A DNA stretch of 64,000 nt from Diabrotica undecimpunctata (lineage: Eukaryota > Arthropoda > Insecta > Coleoptera > Chrysomelidae): assembly GCF_040954645.1 (NCBI RefSeq), contig NC_092804.1:146515108-146579107 (forward strand), in the 5' to 3' direction. Shown one piece after another: positions 11,285 to 22,078 of this stretch. The translations under genes and the position numbers were made by a program. The notes under the pieces are model-generated. The model was given only the letters and a program-made list of their open reading frames with translations, was not told the origin of the DNA and ran no database searches. Every line of letters starts with the position of its first letter. Positions within the stretch are counted from its first letter, which is position 1.

Positions 11285-12400
11285 TTACACTTTACGCTTC
11301 TTCTTCTTACGTATTTTCTCATTACAAGTTCGTTGTTTTAATCCTCAACCTTTTTCTATCCTCTCACTTACCACCATTTCTGAGATCTCTCTCGATAGTC
11401 GCATTCCCCATATATGTTTTCCATCTCACAGCCGGCCTTTCCCTCTGTTTTCTTCCTGGAGGCCAACTAAATCCCGGCATTTTTTAAACATGACAGTACC
11501 AGTGTAGTGCTCTGTTTGTCAATTTTTTTTCTTTGTTATTGAGCATTCTAGTTCCATGTAGGTCCATATTTCCTCAATTCTTATTCTGTCCCTTCTGTAC
11601 TATGTATTATGTATTATGCATTATGAAGATATCTTCTTATAAAGTCCAATTCGAATGTTCTGTTCTTATTTTACTTCGTATTGTTGTCTCTGAAGGTTCC
11701 GCTCTTTTTGGGCAACTAGAGCCGGGCATTCTTTGAACATGAGCGTACCATTGTAGTGCTCTGTTTTTAATTTTTATTTTGTTATTGAGCATTCTAGTTC
11801 CAACCAGTTCCATATTTCCTTAGTGCTTATTCTGTCCCTTCTGGTAATATGAAGACACCTTTTTATAAAATCCAATTTGACTGTTCTGTTCTTATTTTAT
11901 TTCGTATTGATGTTGTGGCTGGCTATTCTTCCGCGTATAGAGTATTGATTTCCACGATGCTGTGAAAAATTCTTTTTTTTGTTTTCTTTGGTTGTTCCAT
12001 ATCAACCCATGAAGTGCTTTTGTAGGTTGTTTTTCCCGAGCTATTTTCATTTCAGCTCATATTTATCTTTAAACCCCATACCCCATTATTCGTACTCTTT
12101 TTTTCTTTCTTGGCATATATTCAAATTTCTCTTTTTCTTTTCCAAAAATGACGTGATCGTCCGATTGAGACATTTTGTTACAGCGATTGATTGTGTTAAT
12201 TTATTTCCTATCTTTATTTGTACTTTTGTCGCCGTATGTAATCTTTGTGTTATATTTATCCATTTTTCGGCGAGTTTCATCCTTCTCATTGCTTCCCATA
12301 GTTGTTTCCTGACTACACTGTCATACGCCTTTTCTAAATCTATGAATTTCATTTGGGTTTCAATGTTTTTCTTTTTGTTTTTTTCGATGACTCTCATGAT
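11285..12400 (-). pseudogene. LINE remnant with internal tandem duplication
   Basis: Minus-strand order: FIDLEKAYDSVVRKQLWEA (RT motif A, 12.33 kb), GKLTQ/VTKCL-like block B, then IKRCLHITRRDRISTKE, IWNWLELECSI and ALHWYGHV-like tail, PPGRKQREGPAVRW, ending near 11295 with (AAG)n. The part around IWNWLELECSI-to-GTLMFKECP is present twice (about 11461-11700 and 11710-11930). Motif C is lost. All frames are broken. Confidence 0.6.
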
Positions 12401-12639
12401 AATAGAATAGACAATCTTTCAGAATCCAGTATTGTTCACTATAGTTATCGATGTTTTGCTGTATTTTATCTTTTATTACCTTTTTTTCAATTGCCGTATT
12501 GCCAGACTCCAGTAAGAGCCTAGGAAGTTATCCATTGAATTTTTGTAGGCAGCAGTACGGAAAATCTGATACTTACCGGTTCCTGGCTCTCGAGAAAAAA
12601 AAAAACAAGATTTCAAATCCCGTGTCTCGAATACATCTA

Positions 12640-14140
12640 CAAAAAAGAAGAAAATGGAAGTCAAAATAGACGGACAACTTACAGAACTTATAGAAATAGG
12701 TAGCGGAATAAGACAAGGGGATTCATTGAGAACCATGCTTTTCAAATTAATCATGGACGAAATCATCAAAAGCGTTAACAAAGGAAGAGGATACAGAATG
12801 AGAACAAAGAAATAAAAATTCTCTGTTACGCAGACGACGCAATATTGATAGCCCAAAATGAAGATAGTCTGCAAAGACTGATCCACATATTTAAGAACAT
12901 AAGAACAAAAGAATTTAATATGGCATATCTCATTTCAAAAAACTAAAACAATAGTAGTCAGCAAAGAACCAACCAGATGTAAAATAGAAATTGATGGCAT
13001 CAGTATTGAACAAGGAATAAAAATAAAATACCTGGGAATTACACTGTCTAGCTATGGAGATCTGGTCAAAGAAGTGAGAGATCAAGTACAAAAAGCAAAT
13101 AGACTGGCAGGATGACTTAATAACACTATATGGCGAAACAAAAACATTAATACTGATATGAAGTCAAGAATTTATAAAGCCAGTGTAAGACCAATAATGA
13201 CATATGCCTCAGAAACAAGACTCGACACAGCCACAACGCAAAGGCTACTGGACACGGCAGAGATGAGAGTACTGAGAAGAATTACAGGAAATACGCTGAG
13301 AGATCGAAAGAGAAGTGAAGTCATTGGAAGAAAATGTATCGTACAGTGTATAAATGAATGGACACAAAATATAAAAAAAAGAATGGAATAAGCAGAATGA
13401 AGGAGACCCGTGTCGTCAAAATAGCATTGCAATGATTTGTGCCCTCCAAATAAAATTTGGCAAGACCCCGGTCTACCTAGCCTGTCGGCTATACGACCGT
13501 TAACGAAACCTTTGACCCTACGAGACCGACACCAAAATGAAGGTGCCACGCTACGTACACAAGGAACGTCTCGGGGGGCTCCACCTTCCCCGTAGTACCT
13601 GTGTTGCGATTATCTCACCTACCCGTTATCCCGCCCCCGGGCGGATAGGCTAGGCAGGCGGAGGAATTTCTACCTCGCACGTGGACAGGTCGCCGCCGAG
13701 GATCTCTCCTCTACCACTCTTAGATCTCCTGACGGGTACGTGCCGGGGCACTCACACCACGCCTGACACAAGGCCAGGAGAGGTATGTACGGGCCCAGCT
13801 CGTTCAACCTCGTCAGGCTCTTTTGAAATGAGAGTGACCGGTGACCGTGTCGCCTAAGCGACCATGTGCGTTTCTACAAACCCGACACCTCAAGCGACGG
13901 CTCTCCACCTCTCGATTCCTACCCATTAGTCGCCTCTTACGACAGGCAGGGCTTTCTGACCTCGGCCGTATTCTTATCTCCGCGAGCCGAACGGAGACGT
14001 CAAAATAGCAAGAGATAAGTCACCAATCGGCAGAAGAAGTATCGGACGACCGCGCAAAAGATGGAGTGACAACCTTCCATAGAGGTATTAATCCGCCAAT
14101 GAACAAGCAGAATTGCTTATAACGAGGAAGAAGAAGAACA
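12640..14140 (+). pseudogene. LINE group X RT, interrupted by an insertion
   Basis: In order: GSGIRQGDSLRTMLFKL (block B), IKILCYADDAILIAQNEDS (motif C, YADD intact), IKYLGITLSSYGD, MKSRIYKASVRPIMTYASE, RRITGNTLRDRKRSEVIGR, RVVK-IARDKSPIGRRSIGRP and RKRWSDNLP, ending in AAGAAGAAGAA. It is 5'-truncated before motif A and contains frameshifts. The ARDK block is split by the 13427-13997 insertion. Related copies are at 33.8-34.9, 39.6-40.6 and 44.6-45.0 kb. Confidence 0.8.
13427..13997 (-). mobile_element. GC-rich insertion with 13-bp TSD, R1-type 3' UTR-like
   Basis: The 571-bp block is flanked by CGTCAAAATAGCA at 13414-13426 and 13998-14010. Removing it restores the LINE frame RVVKIARDK. It is far more GC-rich than its surroundings. 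Read on the minus strand it contains CCTGCCTGTCGTAAGAGGCG, a phrase I associate with 3' UTRs of R1-type insect LINEs and derived SINEs. No coding frame is recognisable. The TSD is certain; the family is inferred. Confidence 0.7.
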
Positions 14141-14144
14141 AGTG

Positions 14145-14680
14145 ACAATATGTGAAGTGGAGCTCTCATCTTCTGTTGATGATTGAACAGTAATAAAACG
14201 TATTGTTAAACAAGCTATCCTTAATTCTCACTTTACGTACTGTATTGTAAACAGGTTTAAATTGTGAACATTTTTTCTGACACAATCGTCAATAATAAAG
14301 CCTACTTCTTTCTTCTCAACAAAGTGTGCTAGTTTGAATAGATTATATTATTTCCCTTTCATTTGATTTCTTGAACTGCGACAATTTCTATATAAATAGT
14401 ATGTTTCCAATTAACGTTTTATTATTATTGTTAATACTCGCGAAATCACTATTCTTTCGTGTTTTACGAGATGAGTTTGTTAGTACCATGCCCAAACCCC
14501 AACGTGGAGCATCAGAGATTTTCTGTTGGGGTCACCTTCGCCCAAGTGGAAATTAAGTTCCTCTATTTCAGTTATTGTAGTTATTTAGCTGATATTAGGT
14601 CATTGGTCTCTTGTTTCTTATCTAAACCACTATTGAAGGAGAGGCTGACATGTTTTTTCAGAAGGCCTTTGTTGTTATAG
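14145..14680. other. No gene recognised
   Basis: A moderately GC-rich patch at 14470-14560 includes an 8-bp hairpin (ACCCCAAC / GTTGGGGT) but no convincing gene. Confidence 0.4.
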
Positions 14681-14876
14681 CCAGTAGCACTGCAGCCAAT
14701 TGGCGTATTATATTGTATTACGTAGCAAGAACGGACAGCTTTACGTGTCCTCCGATGCACGGTGTTTTCTCAGTTAAGTTAGAAATTGAAAAATATCTGG
14801 TGTCTGTGCCGGAGCCGAACGCGAGTCGTCCTGCTTTATAAGCCAGGATCTAGCCACTGATCTATGGCCGCCATTA
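14681..14876 (-). mobile_element. tRNA-derived SINE, copy 1
   Basis: On the minus strand it starts ATGGCGGCCATAGATCAGTGG. The A box TAGATCAGTGG is at 14854-14864 and the B-box-like GTTCGGCTCC at 14811-14820. ATATTTTTCAATTTCTAA and a GGAGGACACGTAAAGC block follow. The same order occurs in the plus-strand copy at 46536. The A and B boxes form the internal RNA polymerase III promoter of tRNA genes. The 3' end is not well defined. Confidence 0.75.
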
Positions 14877-14879
14877 AGG

Positions 14880-15965
14880 TTGACATTTAAATAGGAAAGA
14901 CACGTTCTGATAATCGCTGCCTACTTTATTGTTATCCAATTCTAGAATATAGTCTCGATCTAGTTGGGAATTAACCACAGATTAAAAAATGAATTTTTTA
15001 TTTGACTTTTCGGTTTTTAATTCGGACACAATCTAATCGGATCAAAACACTGATTGATAAACAAAAAAGTCAACTAAAACGTTCATTGTTTTATTTTAAG
15101 TTGTAGTTTATTACCATCAAGATAATTTAATAAAATTTGAGTTATTTGTGAGCCACAAAGAAGCAGTTATTTGCTTTACTTCGGTAAATAATGCTTCATA
15201 AGCTATTCTGTTATAAAAACAAAGATCTCTTTGAGGTTTTTTACTATTTTTTTATGATCTGTAATACGTTTTTCATGATATAATTCTTTGAACTTTTATT
15301 TGTATTCCCGTCCAATGTTACCTATTTCTCTAACAAGCGAAAGAGGTAAATCCTTTGTAAACAGAAATGATACTCGACATTTTAAAATCCTTTTGACAGC
15401 GGCGCACCACACGTTGCACAAACGTTCGATCTCTCGTGTTTTAAAGTGATAAGTTTTGGCATTTGAGTAAATATTTTAAGTGATAACAACATGTTATTAT
15501 ATTTGTTGTGATTGTGATCAAGATAAAGGCGACAAACAGAAAGCCATATTATCCTGCCATGCAGGCAGCGGACTTCCTGGACTTTTGATAACGCTCACTG
15601 CTTTCCCCGTGACATTGTTGTTGGTTTTAAGTCGACTGGACGTGTTATTTAGTGAGCTAAATATAACGGGACTTTTGTTTTAACGTTTATTGCGTTCTTT
15701 TTTGTATTTAAAAATTCAGTGCCCACGCATTCATGCAGTCTTGCAGGAAGCTGTTTCATTTCGAGCTATTGTCGACATTTATGCAACACAATAATTCACA
15801 ATAATCTAATAACTTTGTATATACTATTTAAATCAATAGAAAATTTAAAATGAATAATTTTGAAAAAAATTATGGTTGCAGTGAAAAAACTATATCTGAC
15901 ATTTTTAAAAATACCATATATCTTTCAAAATAAATACAAAACTATCGCAGATAAAATATTGTAGA
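14880..15965. other. No gene recognised
   Basis: AT-rich sequence with short frames only. One open frame of 67 codons (15480-15683) has no recognisable motif. Confidence 0.4.
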
Positions 15966-15967
15966 AA

Positions 15968-17400
15968 TTTGCTTCTTTTTCTTCTAGTACCATCCCCACT
16001 AATGAAGGTTGGCTATAACCATTGCAAATTCGTCCCTATCTTCTGCTTTTCTTAAGAGTGTCTGTGTGTTTAACCCGGTCCCGTCGCGAATGTTTTTCAG
16101 CTAGGATATTTGTTGTCTACCAGGACCCCTTTTTCCTTCGATTTTACCCTTATCATACCCTCGATAATCAGCTGCAACAACTCGTACTTATCATTTCTAA
16201 GTATGTGCCCCAAATATGCTGCCTTTCGCCTTTTAATGGTGGTTAAAAGTTCTCTGTCTCTTTCCATTCTGTGCAACACTATTTCATTCGTAATATGATC
16301 GGTCCATGGTATCTTCAAAATTCTCCCAAAAAGACACATCTCAAAAGCTTCCAGTTTTCTCATTAAGTCAACATTAACAGTCCAGGCTTCGACACCATAA
16401 AGAAGAATAGAGTAAATATAACATTTTACTATCCGATATCGAATTTGCAGATTGCTTTGATTACTCAGAAATTTCCTTATCTTCAAAAAGGCTGCTCTTG
16501 GTTGCTCTATTTCTGATTTCGGATTCAGATCTTCCGTAATCCAGACTCCTAAGTATTTCATTTTGTAAACTTGCTCAATATCTTCATTTTTTATCTGGAT
16601 CCTTGTAATGACTTTGCCCCTCTTACTGATAACCATGGTTTTTGTTTTCTTTATGTTTATTGTTAAACCAAACTGTTCCCCAGTATTACAAATTGTGTTT
16701 AGTAACGTCTGCAGGTCTGTGTCTGTCTCCCTTTCAGCAATATTGACTGTATCGTCATTATCCGCATAACGGATGTTATTTATATTTTCACCATTTATCT
16801 TGATCCCTTCTGTACAGTTTTCAAGTGCTTGCGTAAATAACTCTTCGGAATATATATTAAATAGTAATGGTGAAAGGACACAGTCCTGTCTCACACCTCT
16901 ACTTATCTGTTGCGCATCCGTGCTATTTCCATATAATGTTACCGCAGCCTGTTGGTTCCAATACAGATTTCTCACTATGTTAATGTCATTTTTGTCGAGT
17001 CCTTTTCTCTTTAGACATTCCATGAGAATGTTATGTTTAACTTTGTCGAAAGCTTTCTCATAGTCTATAAACGTAACGAAAAGATCTTTTTGTTGGTCTC
17101 GACATTTTTGGGCAAGAGTTGTGAAACTATACAAGAGCTTCCACTGTTCCGAAGCTGTTACGAAAGCCAAACTGTCTATAACTCATATCCGCTTCGCACT
17201 TTCTGAATATTCTTGCATGTATAATCTTTAAAAATTTTTTTAGTAAATGTGACATTAAGCTGATTAATCTATAGTCATCGTTCTTGGTTTTTGGTAGCGG
17301 AATAAAGGTCGATAGCAGCCATTCTGTAGCTATCTCACCAGATTTGTATATGAATGCATGTATGTATATTTGTATAAGTATAAATTTGCTATATAACAAA
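15968..17400 (-). pseudogene. LINE group A RT, 5'-truncated, nearly open
   Basis: The first frame (17399-17127) carries LLSTFIPLPKTKN, RLISLMSHLLKKFLKII and QFGFRNSFGT. The second (17170-16097, 357 codons) carries VTFIDYEKAFDKV (motif A), RGVRQDCVLSPLLFNIYSEE (block B), NIRYADNDDTVNIAE (motif C), YLGVWI, LYGVEAWT and AAYLGHILRNDKYELLQ. The two frames overlap and join at the TVEALVTASE region by a frameshift. Motif C has one extra residue (Y-A-D-N-D-D). The tail EDRDEFAMVIANLH lies in another frame, and the 3' end is AGAAGAAAAAGAAG near 15970. The endonuclease domain is missing. Confidence 0.85.
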
Positions 17401-18130
17401 AAGTTACAAAAAAATACTATTATAACAAATGTTGGTATAGCAAATTTTATCGATCCATGTTGATGGAAATCGGAGATTATACCATATTTTTACCGTATTA
17501 AATACACTGGACTAAAATGTATATCGTGTACTACTGTCCTGCAGTGTTTATTCTAATAAAAATGCTCTGTACTTACACGTTTAATAAATTCGCAATAACC
17601 CAATAGAAAATTTGATACTGACACTCGCCTTTATAGTAATTATTTAACTGGCTTGTTGTTACTGTCAGTTTAACGATCGGTCATTATTTTTGATTTATGG
17701 GTGCAAATTATTTGAGTTTACTATGAAACTTGAAACTTTGTTGGAGTGCTCATCTACAGTTGCTTGATGATAAAAGATATTTTACAATTTTTAACGGATG
17801 TCTTTGGTATCAATTTTTTGTAGCAATACTATACAAGTAAATGACTGTGACCATCATATTATAGATCGTCTGATATTGTATTTTCTGTTAGTGTGAAACA
17901 TTATATTTATGCTTATTTGGGAGAAATGTCATTTTTTCTTATTTATGTATCAATGTATATAGTATTTGTGCAATACGCCCCGTAAATTTAGTTAAAATAT
18001 AGGTTTGTTTTCATGTAGTTATTTTAGGCATTCACTTTATAAAAATCCAACAACCACAAGAAATTTGCCCAACATAACATCTTGCTCTTATAATTATGCT
18101 GTATCTTGTAATATTATCTGCTTCTTCATG
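17401..18130. other. No gene recognised
   Basis: AT-rich sequence without recognisable motifs or terminal repeats. Confidence 0.4.
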
Positions 18131-18134
18131 TAAC

Positions 18135-18535
18135 ATGTCTTTTCAGAACGTTGGTTACTATCATAGCTATTTTAATCCTATTCACTACCACCCTAAATAG
18201 TACGCTTGTATCAATACCACACCAATCTCGCGAGGTCTTCAACCATTAAGTCTTGATTCGTCTTGGACCACGTTTGCCTTCTATTTTTACTTGCATATTT
18301 TGAAACAACCTATAATTGGGGCCTTTCATTATATGTCTGAAGTACAGCTTTCCCTTCTTGATGCTTTTTATAACCTCGATGATCTTGCTGAGACGTTCTA
18401 ATATTGTGGAGTTTTTTCTCTCCGAATCTTTTTTACCCAAGAAACTTTTAAAATTCTTCTACAGCCCCACATTTCGAAAGCCTCATGACGAGTTAGATCG
18501 CTTTTACTTACAGTAAGACCAAGAACACATTGCAT
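18135..18535 (-). pseudogene. LINE group A C-terminal tail
   Basis: Minus strand: EAFEMWGCRRILKVSW, then LSKIIEVIKSIKKGKLYF, HIMKGPNYRLFQN, KIEGKRGPRR, WLKTSRDWCG and VNRIKIAMIVTNV. It is the same C-terminus as at 22.9-23.2 kb, with frameshifts. No (GAA)n is visible at its 3' end. Confidence 0.7.
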
Positions 18536-18783
18536 CGAAGTAGGCGGATCCACAGTGACAATTTTAGGTCTCTACTACATAATATCTTGGACATCCTGTG
18601 GACTGTTCAATTCTGGATCTAATTACAACTTAGATCCAGGGTTGAGTTGAGTTGAGCTCAAGTTTTGTACTATTTACATATACAGACGGTTTTATATGCT
18701 GTTGTTTACTTAATACGAGTATTTTGGTTTTCCGTTTGTTTAGATCGAGACCTTTCAGATCCGCATGTTGTAAATTATTGATA

Positions 18784-19535
18784 GTTTCTTCATCATCATC
18801 ATCACCATAAGTGGCTCGACAATCTGTTATGGATCTTGGCCTGCTTACAAAGAAGTCGCCACTCCTGTAGATTCCTGGCAACTTCCCTCCATCTTGTGAC
18901 CCTTAGAATCTGTAGTTCTTCTTCCACATCATCAATCCATCTCCTTCGTGGTCGTCCTCTACTTCTTGTGCCCTCTGGTTTTGAAAATGTTAATCTCTTC
19001 GTGTATTATTGATCTGACATCCTAGTAATGTGGCCAGCCCATCTAAGTCTCTTCACTTTAACGTATTTCACAATATCTCGATCGGTGTATAACTGATATA
19101 GTTCAAAGTTGTATCTTCGACGGCATAGCCCATTTTCATTTACGGCCCCAAAAATCTTTCTTAGAATTTTTCTCTCATAAATACCAAGAAGTATTTCATC
19201 ATTTTGAAATAAGGTCCACGTTTTAGCCCCATATATCAAACCGGTCTTATTAAGGTCTTGTATATATTGAGCTTTACTGCATGTTTTATATTTTTATTTT
19301 TTAAATGTTTCTGGAAACCCGAAACAGTTCTGTTTGCTATTGCTATGCGCCTGTTTATTTCATCGCTTGTCGTGTTTGTTGCGTTTACTAGCGATCCAAG
19401 ATATGTGAATTATTTGACTTGCTCAAAGGTATGGTTGTTAATTTGAATTCTCATTCACCATGTCTCTTATACCTCTGCCCACTATAACTATATCGTCAGC
19501 GAACGTGAGAATTTGCGTCGATCTATTAAAAATAG
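18784..19535 (-). pseudogene. RTE-like LINE RT with (TGA)n tail
   Basis: Minus strand, in order: QILTFADDIVIVGRGIRDM (motif C, FADD), SDEINRRIAIANRTVFGF-like pieces, LIYGAKTWTLFQNDE, ERKILRKIFGAVNENGLCRRRYN, KRLRWAGHITRMSDQ and PEGTRSRGRPRRRWIDDVE, ending in TGATGATGATGA at 18784-18796. It is cut short upstream of motif C. Another LINE piece (QHIKPSVYVNSTKLE, about 18640-18770) adjoins it. Confidence 0.75.
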
Positions 19536-19606
19536 TTCCATTCATCTAATATTTAATTGTCCGATTGCCTTCAAGGCAATATTAAAGTTAATGCAATAAT
19601 AGTTTA

Positions 19607-19965
19607 TTAATGTCGATCTTTTCTCCCCTTTTCCCGATCTCCTTTTTTTAAATTGGATATTCTCCCTTTAAATCGTGATTTAACTAAATAGTGATTACTA
19701 TCTATGATTGCTCCTCTAAAAGACCTAACATCTAATAAGTTAGAGCAGTGTCTTGCATCGATGATTATATGATCTATTTGGTTAATTGTTTCATTACCAG
19801 GAGATTTCCAAGTTCCCTTATGTATATCTTTATGGGAAAATCGTGTCCCAGGTATTACCATGTTCTTACATATCGCAAAATTTATGATTCGGAGACCATT
19901 ATTATTAGAGTCTAGGTGTAGGCTCTCTTTTCCGATGGGTGGCGCCAAGAGCTACCCTGAAAGGT
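19607..19965 (-). pseudogene. LINE endonuclease (EEP/APE-like) C-terminal half
   Basis: The residues GKESLHLDSNNNGLRIINF, THGTW/KSPGN, INQIDHIIIDARH and GAIIDSNHYLV are the second half of the apurinic-like endonuclease of RTE-type LINEs. The usual motif S-D-H-Y-L-V reads S-N-H-Y-L-V here, so the Asp of the catalytic Asp-His pair is Asn. Only this half remains, and it faces away from the RTE remnant that starts at 19.98 kb on the other strand. Confidence 0.75.
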
Positions 19966-19979
19966 GCACACCAGTCTAG

Positions 19980-21425
19980 TGTATATGCTATTTTAGTTTA
20001 ATAAAAGCTATCAAGAACGCAGAAAAATCAGCAGTAAGAACTGCAGAAAGGACAATGAGGAAAAAATCAGTCAAAGGACAAAAATAGGTACTTTGGAGAC
20101 ACGAAGAGAACTTAAGAACAAAAACGATACGACTGCACGCGTACTACGACAGCTTAATAAAGATATTAATAAAGCAGTGAGAAAGGACTTAGACAATATA
20201 ACACCAAACAGATTACAACGGTTGTCAAGAAAAATAGAAGTTTAAGAGTGGTTAAGAAAAGCCAAGCTCCAGGTAAAAAGAATATCGTTAAGCCAGCAGA
20301 TTAAAATGAGCAAATAACAGATAATAAGATAATTAAGATAGTTGAAGAATTTTACACAGAAATATATAGAGAAAAAGGTAAAAGAGACATCATGAAGTCG
20401 AGAAAAGTCGACAATATCGGTCCAGAAGCCATTTAAGAAATAACAATTAAAGAAGTATTAAAGTCATTAAATTGAATGAAAAACAAAGCTATAGGGATTA
20501 TCAAATCGTTATTGAGTTGCTTAAATACATCTACGAACAATCTACAGCTTGTGTAAGACTTAATGAGGATATTAGGATAAGGAGACACTAGGTTTGACAA
20601 GGAAACGACATGTCTCCTAAATTGTTTACAACTTTGCTAACGAGAAGGGCAGCAGTGTAGATGTAAAATTTTTAAATAATCTTTGGCATAGCAAAATAAA
20701 GCGGGCACCTTTGGACAGGCGCAGATAATGCTTCAAGAGCATACTGTCACAAAAAAAGTGGGCCTTAAAATAAAATTTTTCAAAAACACAATTTACGACC
20801 AATTTGGTCCACAACAAAAATATATTAGTTGAAGACAGGGACATCGAGTTAGTTAACTCCTATACTTATTTGGACCATGAGATAGACCAGAATATATCGT
20901 GGCAACCAAATCAACAAGCTGAAGAGAAGAATAAACCTCGCTTGGGCTGTATTTGGAAAGATCAAGAAAATTTTTAGGTCATTGATTCCAAAAAATATTT
21001 AATCAATACATTCTGCCAATAATGACCTATAGTGCAGACACACAAACACTCACAAAAACAATAGTGGGTAAACTAGAACTTACGGAAGAAGCAATGGAGA
21101 GATAAATATCTGCGTGATAAATACCTTATGCTACTATACGCAAAAGATCGGGAATAGCAGATGTTGACAAAGAATGTAGCAAAGAACCAACACTAAAATC
21201 GAACTGGACATTTCATGTAGCAATAGTTGATGATCGGTGGACGAAAAGAATTTTGGAATGAAGGCCCCGAATACAAGCTAACAAAAACAGGAGTCGACTT
21301 CTGACGAGATGGATGGAAGATATAAAAAGAGTGATAACAAATTGGATTTAGATGGCGCAAAATCGGACTAAGAGGAAAAGTATGATAGACAACTAGATGA
21401 TCATGTATGCAATTTTATTCCAGGT
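19980..21425 (+). pseudogene. RTE-clade LINE remnant, linker to C-terminus
   Basis: Read across many frameshifts: KAIKNAEKSAVRTAER (linker), DNKIIKIVEEFYTEIYREKG, LLKYIYEQSTACVRLNED, SYTYLDHEI, KRRINLAWAVFGKIKKIF, IMTYSADTQTLTK, NWTFHVAIVDDRWTKRILE and LTRWMEDIKRVITNWI. This is the order of a full RTE RT from the finger domain to the end. Motifs A-C of the palm are largely deleted near 20.5-20.85 kb. Confidence 0.7.
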
Positions 21426-21427
21426 CT

Positions 21428-21810
21428 CATCTTACCATTTATTTTACTATTGCGTGATTTTTAGTCAAGATTTTCCTGATATTTTCAACGTCTGAACCAA
21501 ATATCCCGAGTTCCTTTGTTTTACACTGTTTAAAAACTATTAAAGGGCATATATTGTTTATAGTATTACTTTTCAAAGTTTAACAAACGTTGTTTTAGCC
21601 ATACCTATCTTAATTTTAATTTCTTAGTCTCATTTGGTATTAACTCTATAAGAGTCTAGATTTTCAAATTGGAAAACTTGTTCAAATTATCTGTTGCGCA
21701 AATATTGCAATCCTTTTAAGAGTTTAACAAAAGTTATTAATAAGTTAATAATTGAATTTAACATCTTACAAAGATTTACAACGTATTTATTGAATACTAC
21801 TAGTTGTAGT
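21428..21810. other. No gene recognised
   Basis: AT-rich sequence without identifiable motifs. Confidence 0.4.
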
Positions 21811-21814
21811 TATC

Positions 21815-22075
21815 TCAAAGTCGCTTTCACTATTTCCTACTAACAATACATCATCAGCACACATTAAGCACCAGGGAATATTACCCTGTAGTTTTGCTGT
21901 TATTTGATAATGAGAATAAATAAGGACTAAGCACTGAGCCTTGGTACAATCCTACTTTCACGTGAAATTTATCAGTCTCTTCCATACCTGTCCTAACACT
22001 AGTTGATACTCTCTCATACATGTCTCTCACAATCTTTACATATTCACTGTAAACTCCTTTCTTATTAAGTGCTTC
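21815..22075 (-). pseudogene. LINE RT palm fragment
   Basis: Minus strand: KGVYSEYVKIVRDMYERVS, VRTG, KFHVKVGLYQGSVLSPYLF (block B), then after a short gap CADDVLLVGNSESDFE (motif C with C-A-D-D). This is a palm subdomain piece of a different LINE family from its neighbours. Confidence 0.7.
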
Positions 22076-22078
22076 TTA

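Noticed and set aside
11979..12410. Plus-strand 143-codon hydrophobic frame
   Set aside because: It is antisense to the minus-strand RT motif A fragment (FIDLEKAYDSV).
13172..13549. Minus-strand 125-codon frame
   Set aside because: It spans the edge of the GC-rich insertion and is antisense to the group X LINE; no domain.
14470..14545. tRNA-Trp-type primer binding site of an LTR retrotransposon (GGTGACCCCAAC on the minus strand)
   Set aside because: The match is partial, and no LTR end or gag frame lies next to it.
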